A stretch of DNA of 64,000 nucleotides, taken from assembly GCA_030601885.1 (NCBI GenBank), contig JAUWAU010000001.1:351800-415799 (forward strand), read 5' to 3'. The translations under genes and the position numbers were made by a program. The notes below the pieces were generated by a model. That model was not told the origin of the DNA, did no database searches, and saw only the letters and a program-made list of their open reading frames with translations. Shown in pieces: positions 61,403 through 64,000 of this stretch (position 1 is the first letter of the stretch; every line of letters begins with the position of its first letter). This stretch comes from Armatimonadota bacterium (lineage in GTDB: Bacteria > Armatimonadota > Zipacnadia > JAUWAU01).

Positions 61403-63160
61403 ATGATCGCGTCACTGGTACGACGAGCGAGGGCGGGGGACGCGGAGGCGTACACGGAACTGGTGCGCCGGTTCCAGGACGCCGTTTTCGCCACGGCGTA
61501 CCAGATCGTCTACGATTACGACGCGGCGAGGGATATAGCGCAGGAAGCCTTCGTGCGCGCCTATGAGTCCCTGAATTCCCTCAAGGACCCCGCCGCTTTT
61601 CCCGGCTGGATCATTCGCATCTGCCGCAGCCTGGCGACGAGCTGGCTGCGGCGGCCGGAGCGGCGATGGGTGGGACTGGAGCACGTCGCCGCCGAGGACG
61701 GCGATCCGGCCGCGACCGTTGCCGCGCGCGACCTCGTGGCGCGGGCCCTGGCGACTGTCCCCGAACCGAACCGGTTGGCCGTATCCCTGTTGCTGGTGGA
61801 CGGCTACACCTACCAGGAGGTGGCTGACTTCACGGGGGTGTCGCTTTCCACGGTCAAGGGCCGCATTCACCGGGCGCGGCGTCGGATAGCGCAGGAGGTG
61901 CTGACGATGGTCGAGGATTCGCTGAAGCAAGAGGCCCCGGACGAGCAGTTCACCGCCGACACGGTGCGGGCCGCGTTGGAGAAGGCCAGAGAGGCCCACA
62001 AGCAGCGTCAGGAGCTCGTCGCCAGGGCCCATGCTGAGGAGGCGCTCGAAGCGCTCTCGAAGGCGGATGTGTCTGAGCAGGAGCGAACGTCGCTACACAT
62101 GGAGGCCCTCGGGCTGGTGGCCGGCGCGACCTTCTTCCCGGACAAGCAGCGCTGCGAGGAGGCCATGCGTGAGATGGTCCGGCTTGCCGAGCAAGCCGGC
62201 GATAAGGTCGTGATGGCGAACTGGCTCTATTCGCTGGCCGTGCACGCCAGAAACATCCCACGGGCCGAACAGGAGGACATGGTAGACCGCTGCCTGGCCA
62301 TCTGGCGGGAGGCCGACGAGAAGGAGATGATCGGGCTGGCGCTGTTCTTGCGAGGCTGGCGCCGCATTGAGGATGGCCGCGTCGAGGAGGGCTTCCGAAC
62401 CCTCGGCGAGGCGCGCGCTGCGATGCAGGGGCTCCCGTACAACTGCTGGCATGGCTGCCTTGATGCCGCTGACGACTTCCGAACTGCCTGTGGGGGTCGT
62501 ATCGACCCATCACGCAGGATCAAATGGGGTGCCGTATGCTGCGTGCTGAGGCTACAGGGCGGGAGACTGGCGTACCTGCGCGAACAGGGCCGCACGCTGG
62601 GCATCAGTCACCGCCAGGCCAGGTTCGCGGACGGCTTTGATCTGTTGTCGTGGGTGAAATGGCTCCCGTACACGGACCCTTCGGTGGGCTTCGAGGAGGA
62701 GAGGGACACCTTCTCATGCACCGGCAACCCGACGCACACGCGTCTATGGATTGAGACGCACTCAGCAGACGTGGAGACTCCCGCGGGAGCGTTCCCCGGG
62801 TGCCTCCTCATGCGCGCCACCGTCACCGAGTCTCCTGCCGACACGGACACGGACTCACGCCAGCGAGAAGTGAATAAGATCTTGTGCGGCGAGCGCTACT
62901 GCTGGCTGGCCCGGGGGGTCGGTCCCGTAGCCTACCGGGCCGAGCGCGGCGACGGCATCGTGGAGCACGCGGTGCTGGCCAAATGGGAGTGCCCGGAGAA
63001 GGTCGAAGAATGGGTGCCGTTAGTTGTCGGCACGCGATGGGAGTACGTGCCAGCCGAGCCGCCCGACGACTTGGAGGCTCTGGTGCTCAGGCGGGTGACC
63101 CATATCGCCGACGATGGCACAGTATATCTGACCAAGACCATCGTCGGAAACCGGCTCTGA
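61403..63160 (+). CDS. ECF sigma factor with long TPR-like and C-terminal extensions
   Basis: I use the ATG at 61403 (GGAGGAGC about 9 bases upstream, 585 residues). Residues 1-85 are sigma region 2 (DYDAARDIAQEAFVRAYESL). Residues about 105-160 are region 4 (EPNRLAVSLLLVDGYTYQEVADFTGVS, then STVKGRIHRARRRI). The remaining 400 residues hold a TPR-like helical region and a C-terminal beta-rich region with WLARGVGPVAYR and LVVGTRWEYVP. No separate anti-sigma gene is seen. The extension probably takes the control role. Candidate targets are the surface-protein genes upstream. Confidence 0.9.
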   Translation: MIASLVRRARAGDAEAYTELVRRFQDAVFATAYQIVYDYDAARDIAQEAFVRAYESLNSLKDPAAFPGWIIRICRSLATSWLRRPERRWVGLEHVAAEDGDPAATVAARDLVARALATVPEPNRLAVSLLLVDGYTYQEVADFTGVSLSTVKGRIHRARRRIAQEVLTMVEDSLKQEAPDEQFTADTVRAALEKAREAHKQRQELVARAHAEEALEALSKADVSEQERTSLHMEALGLVAGATFFPDKQRCEEAMREMVRLAEQAGDKVVMANWLYSLAVHARNIPRAEQEDMVDRCLAIWREADEKEMIGLALFLRGWRRIEDGRVEEGFRTLGEARAAMQGLPYNCWHGCLDAADDFRTACGGRIDPSRRIKWGAVCCVLRLQGGRLAYLREQGRTLGISHRQARFADGFDLLSWVKWLPYTDPSVGFEEERDTFSCTGNPTHTRLWIETHSADVETPAGAFPGCLLMRATVTESPADTDTDSRQREVNKILCGERYCWLARGVGPVAYRAERGDGIVEHAVLAKWECPEKVEEWVPLVVGTRWEYVPAEPPDDLEALVLRRVTHIADDGTVYLTKTIVGNRL

Positions 63161-63163
63161 CAC

Positions 63164-63925
63164 TCATCGGTGCGGCTTCGGCTGGACTTTGCGCTTCGCC
63201 GTCCAGAAGAGCGCATTGACCAGGAGGCGCAGGAAGGCGGGATTCCCGAAGTCGTCCTGCCCGCCGAGTGACGTGTAGAAGACCCGGGCTTGCTTATGCA
63301 GCCGCGTCCATGCCACCGGCTGAGAGCCGTCGGATTCCGGGGTCGAGCCCGTCATGAGAAGTTCCGCGTCTGGTGCCAGTGGAGCCGTCTTGTAGAGGCT
63401 CGAGGTGGACTCGATAGGGCCGACGCCCTTCAGCACGGGATGTTTGGCGGCGCGCTCCTCGATCGTCACCCTCGTGATGGGCCCGCTGCCGAAGTGGCCG
63501 TGGTAGTTGCCGCCGAGCACGAGCTTGTCGAACTCCAGCCAGTTCTGAAAGCCGTGGCTGGCCGTGCGCAGCGCCACGATGGGCCGCCCGGCCCCACAGT
63601 ATCGCTTCACCCGCTCCAGTTGCTCGCCCTCGATCGTCAGCCGCCGCGTGAAGAACAGCGCCACGTCGCAGTCATCGAGCGCCGCCAGGCCGGGCAAATC
63701 CTCGAAGCCACGGGCCTTGATGAGCGTACAGTACGCGCGGTAGGTCTCCTCAAGATGGCTCTTGAATGCTGCGAGGGACTTGTCAGACTCGTACTCCGCC
63801 GAGCCGGAGACAAGACACACGCGCAGCGGCGGCTTGCCTGCAGCCAAGGTGGCTGCGGTGGCAGAAAGGCCCGGGACGGTGCCGGCGGTGTTGATGAGGA
63901 AACGTCTTCTGTTCATTGGCGCCAT
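63164..63925 (-). CDS. ThuA-like domain protein with Tat signal
   Basis: The 253-residue protein starts at ATG 63925 with GAGGATGA upstream. The N-terminus (NRRRFLINTAG) is a Tat signal. The rest matches the ThuA-like class I glutamine-amidotransferase-like fold (KPPLRVCLVSGSAEYESDKSL, DDCDVALFFTRRL, RPIVALRTASHGF, GGNYHGHFGSGPITRV). ThuA proteins are involved in trehalose/sugar uptake and catabolism, mostly with unknown chemistry. It is convergent with the sigma-factor gene, stop to stop within a few bases. It is complete in the window. Confidence 0.85.
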   Translation of the reverse strand: MAPMNRRRFLINTAGTVPGLSATAATLAAGKPPLRVCLVSGSAEYESDKSLAAFKSHLEETYRAYCTLIKARGFEDLPGLAALDDCDVALFFTRRLTIEGEQLERVKRYCGAGRPIVALRTASHGFQNWLEFDKLVLGGNYHGHFGSGPITRVTIEERAAKHPVLKGVGPIESTSSLYKTAPLAPDAELLMTGSTPESDGSQPVAWTRLHKQARVFYTSLGGQDDFGNPAFLRLLVNALFWTAKRKVQPKPHR

Positions 63926-63976
63926 TGGATCATCCTCGCAGAGGCCACGGTGGTCCCAGATGCCCGTGTAGAGGGT

Positions 63977-63996
63977 CTCGGGCTAGAAAGCCCGAG
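63977..63996. repeat. Perfect 8-bp hairpin near the window end
   Basis: CTCGGGCT (63977-63984), loop AGAA, AGCCCGAG (63989-63996). It belongs to the same class of short GC palindromes seen between other genes here. Confidence 0.55.
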
Positions 63997-64000
63997 CTAC

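Overview
This is a GC-rich, single-contig stretch of an uncultivated-looking bacterium. Taxonomic hints are a secreted sulfatase, a ThuA-like protein, several glycoside hydrolases, a DUF6785/OPT-like membrane protein, an ECF sigma factor with a very long fused C-terminus and large carboxypeptidase-regulatory-like proteins. That mix is typical of Armatimonadota and Planctomycetota-like MAGs, but no rRNA is present and I cannot assign a phylum. The DNA carries many small palindromic intergenic repeats and several broken gene copies.

Layout. 0-12 kb (mostly minus strand): a cell-envelope glycan and sulfate-activation block. It holds ATP sulfurylase (sat), an alkaline-phosphatase-superfamily hydrolase, APS kinase (cysC), an EamA/SMR-type membrane protein and a GT2 glycosyltransferase, then a GlmU-like/GHMP-kinase fusion, a UDP-sugar epimerase, an orphan OmpR-type regulator with a degenerate receiver domain and a heptose-kinase-like GHMP kinase. 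Together these could make PAPS and nucleotide sugars for a sulfated surface glycan, but no sulfotransferase is in view. 12-16 kb: tRNA-Ser(TGA), a secreted thioredoxin-like/TPR protein, tRNA-Val(GAC) and thrS. 16-24 kb: a molybdate/tungstate/sulfate-type ABC operon (one permease frameshifted), an AAA ATPase plus TOPRIM-like gene pair, and a GH42-like hydrolase. 24.7-30 kb: pcrA/uvrD helicase, a zinc-ribbon membrane protein, a methyltransferase and a Gfo/Idh/MocA dehydrogenase. 30-43 kb: two secreted glycoside hydrolases, a 1234-residue CHAT-STAND-TPR protein, a secreted protein of unknown function, an AIM24-family protein and a Tat-exported aldo/keto reductase. 43-46.4 kb: an ABC exporter with an N-terminal PH-like/zinc-ribbon extension and a DUF1854 protein. 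47-63 kb (plus strand): sulfatase, four tandem carboxypeptidase-regulatory-like secreted proteins, the DUF6785 membrane protein and the ECF sigma factor. The window ends in a ThuA-like gene on the minus strand.

Most notable pattern. Two separate accessory modules, the ABC operon plus AAA/TOPRIM pair (about 16.26-22.0 kb) and the CHAT-STAND-TPR gene (about 34.1-38.1 kb), have the same topology. On one side is an intact glycoside hydrolase gene. On the other side is a gapless direct duplicate of that gene's 3' end (262 bp, about 93% identical by my count; and 216 bp). A third remnant of the second hydrolase lies at 40.5 kb. This looks either like repeated cargo integration downstream of hydrolase genes or like erosion of tandem hydrolase paralogues by cargo insertion. 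No integrase or transposase is visible. The cargo genes resemble known immune or cell-death architectures, so this is my best candidate for an undescribed system.
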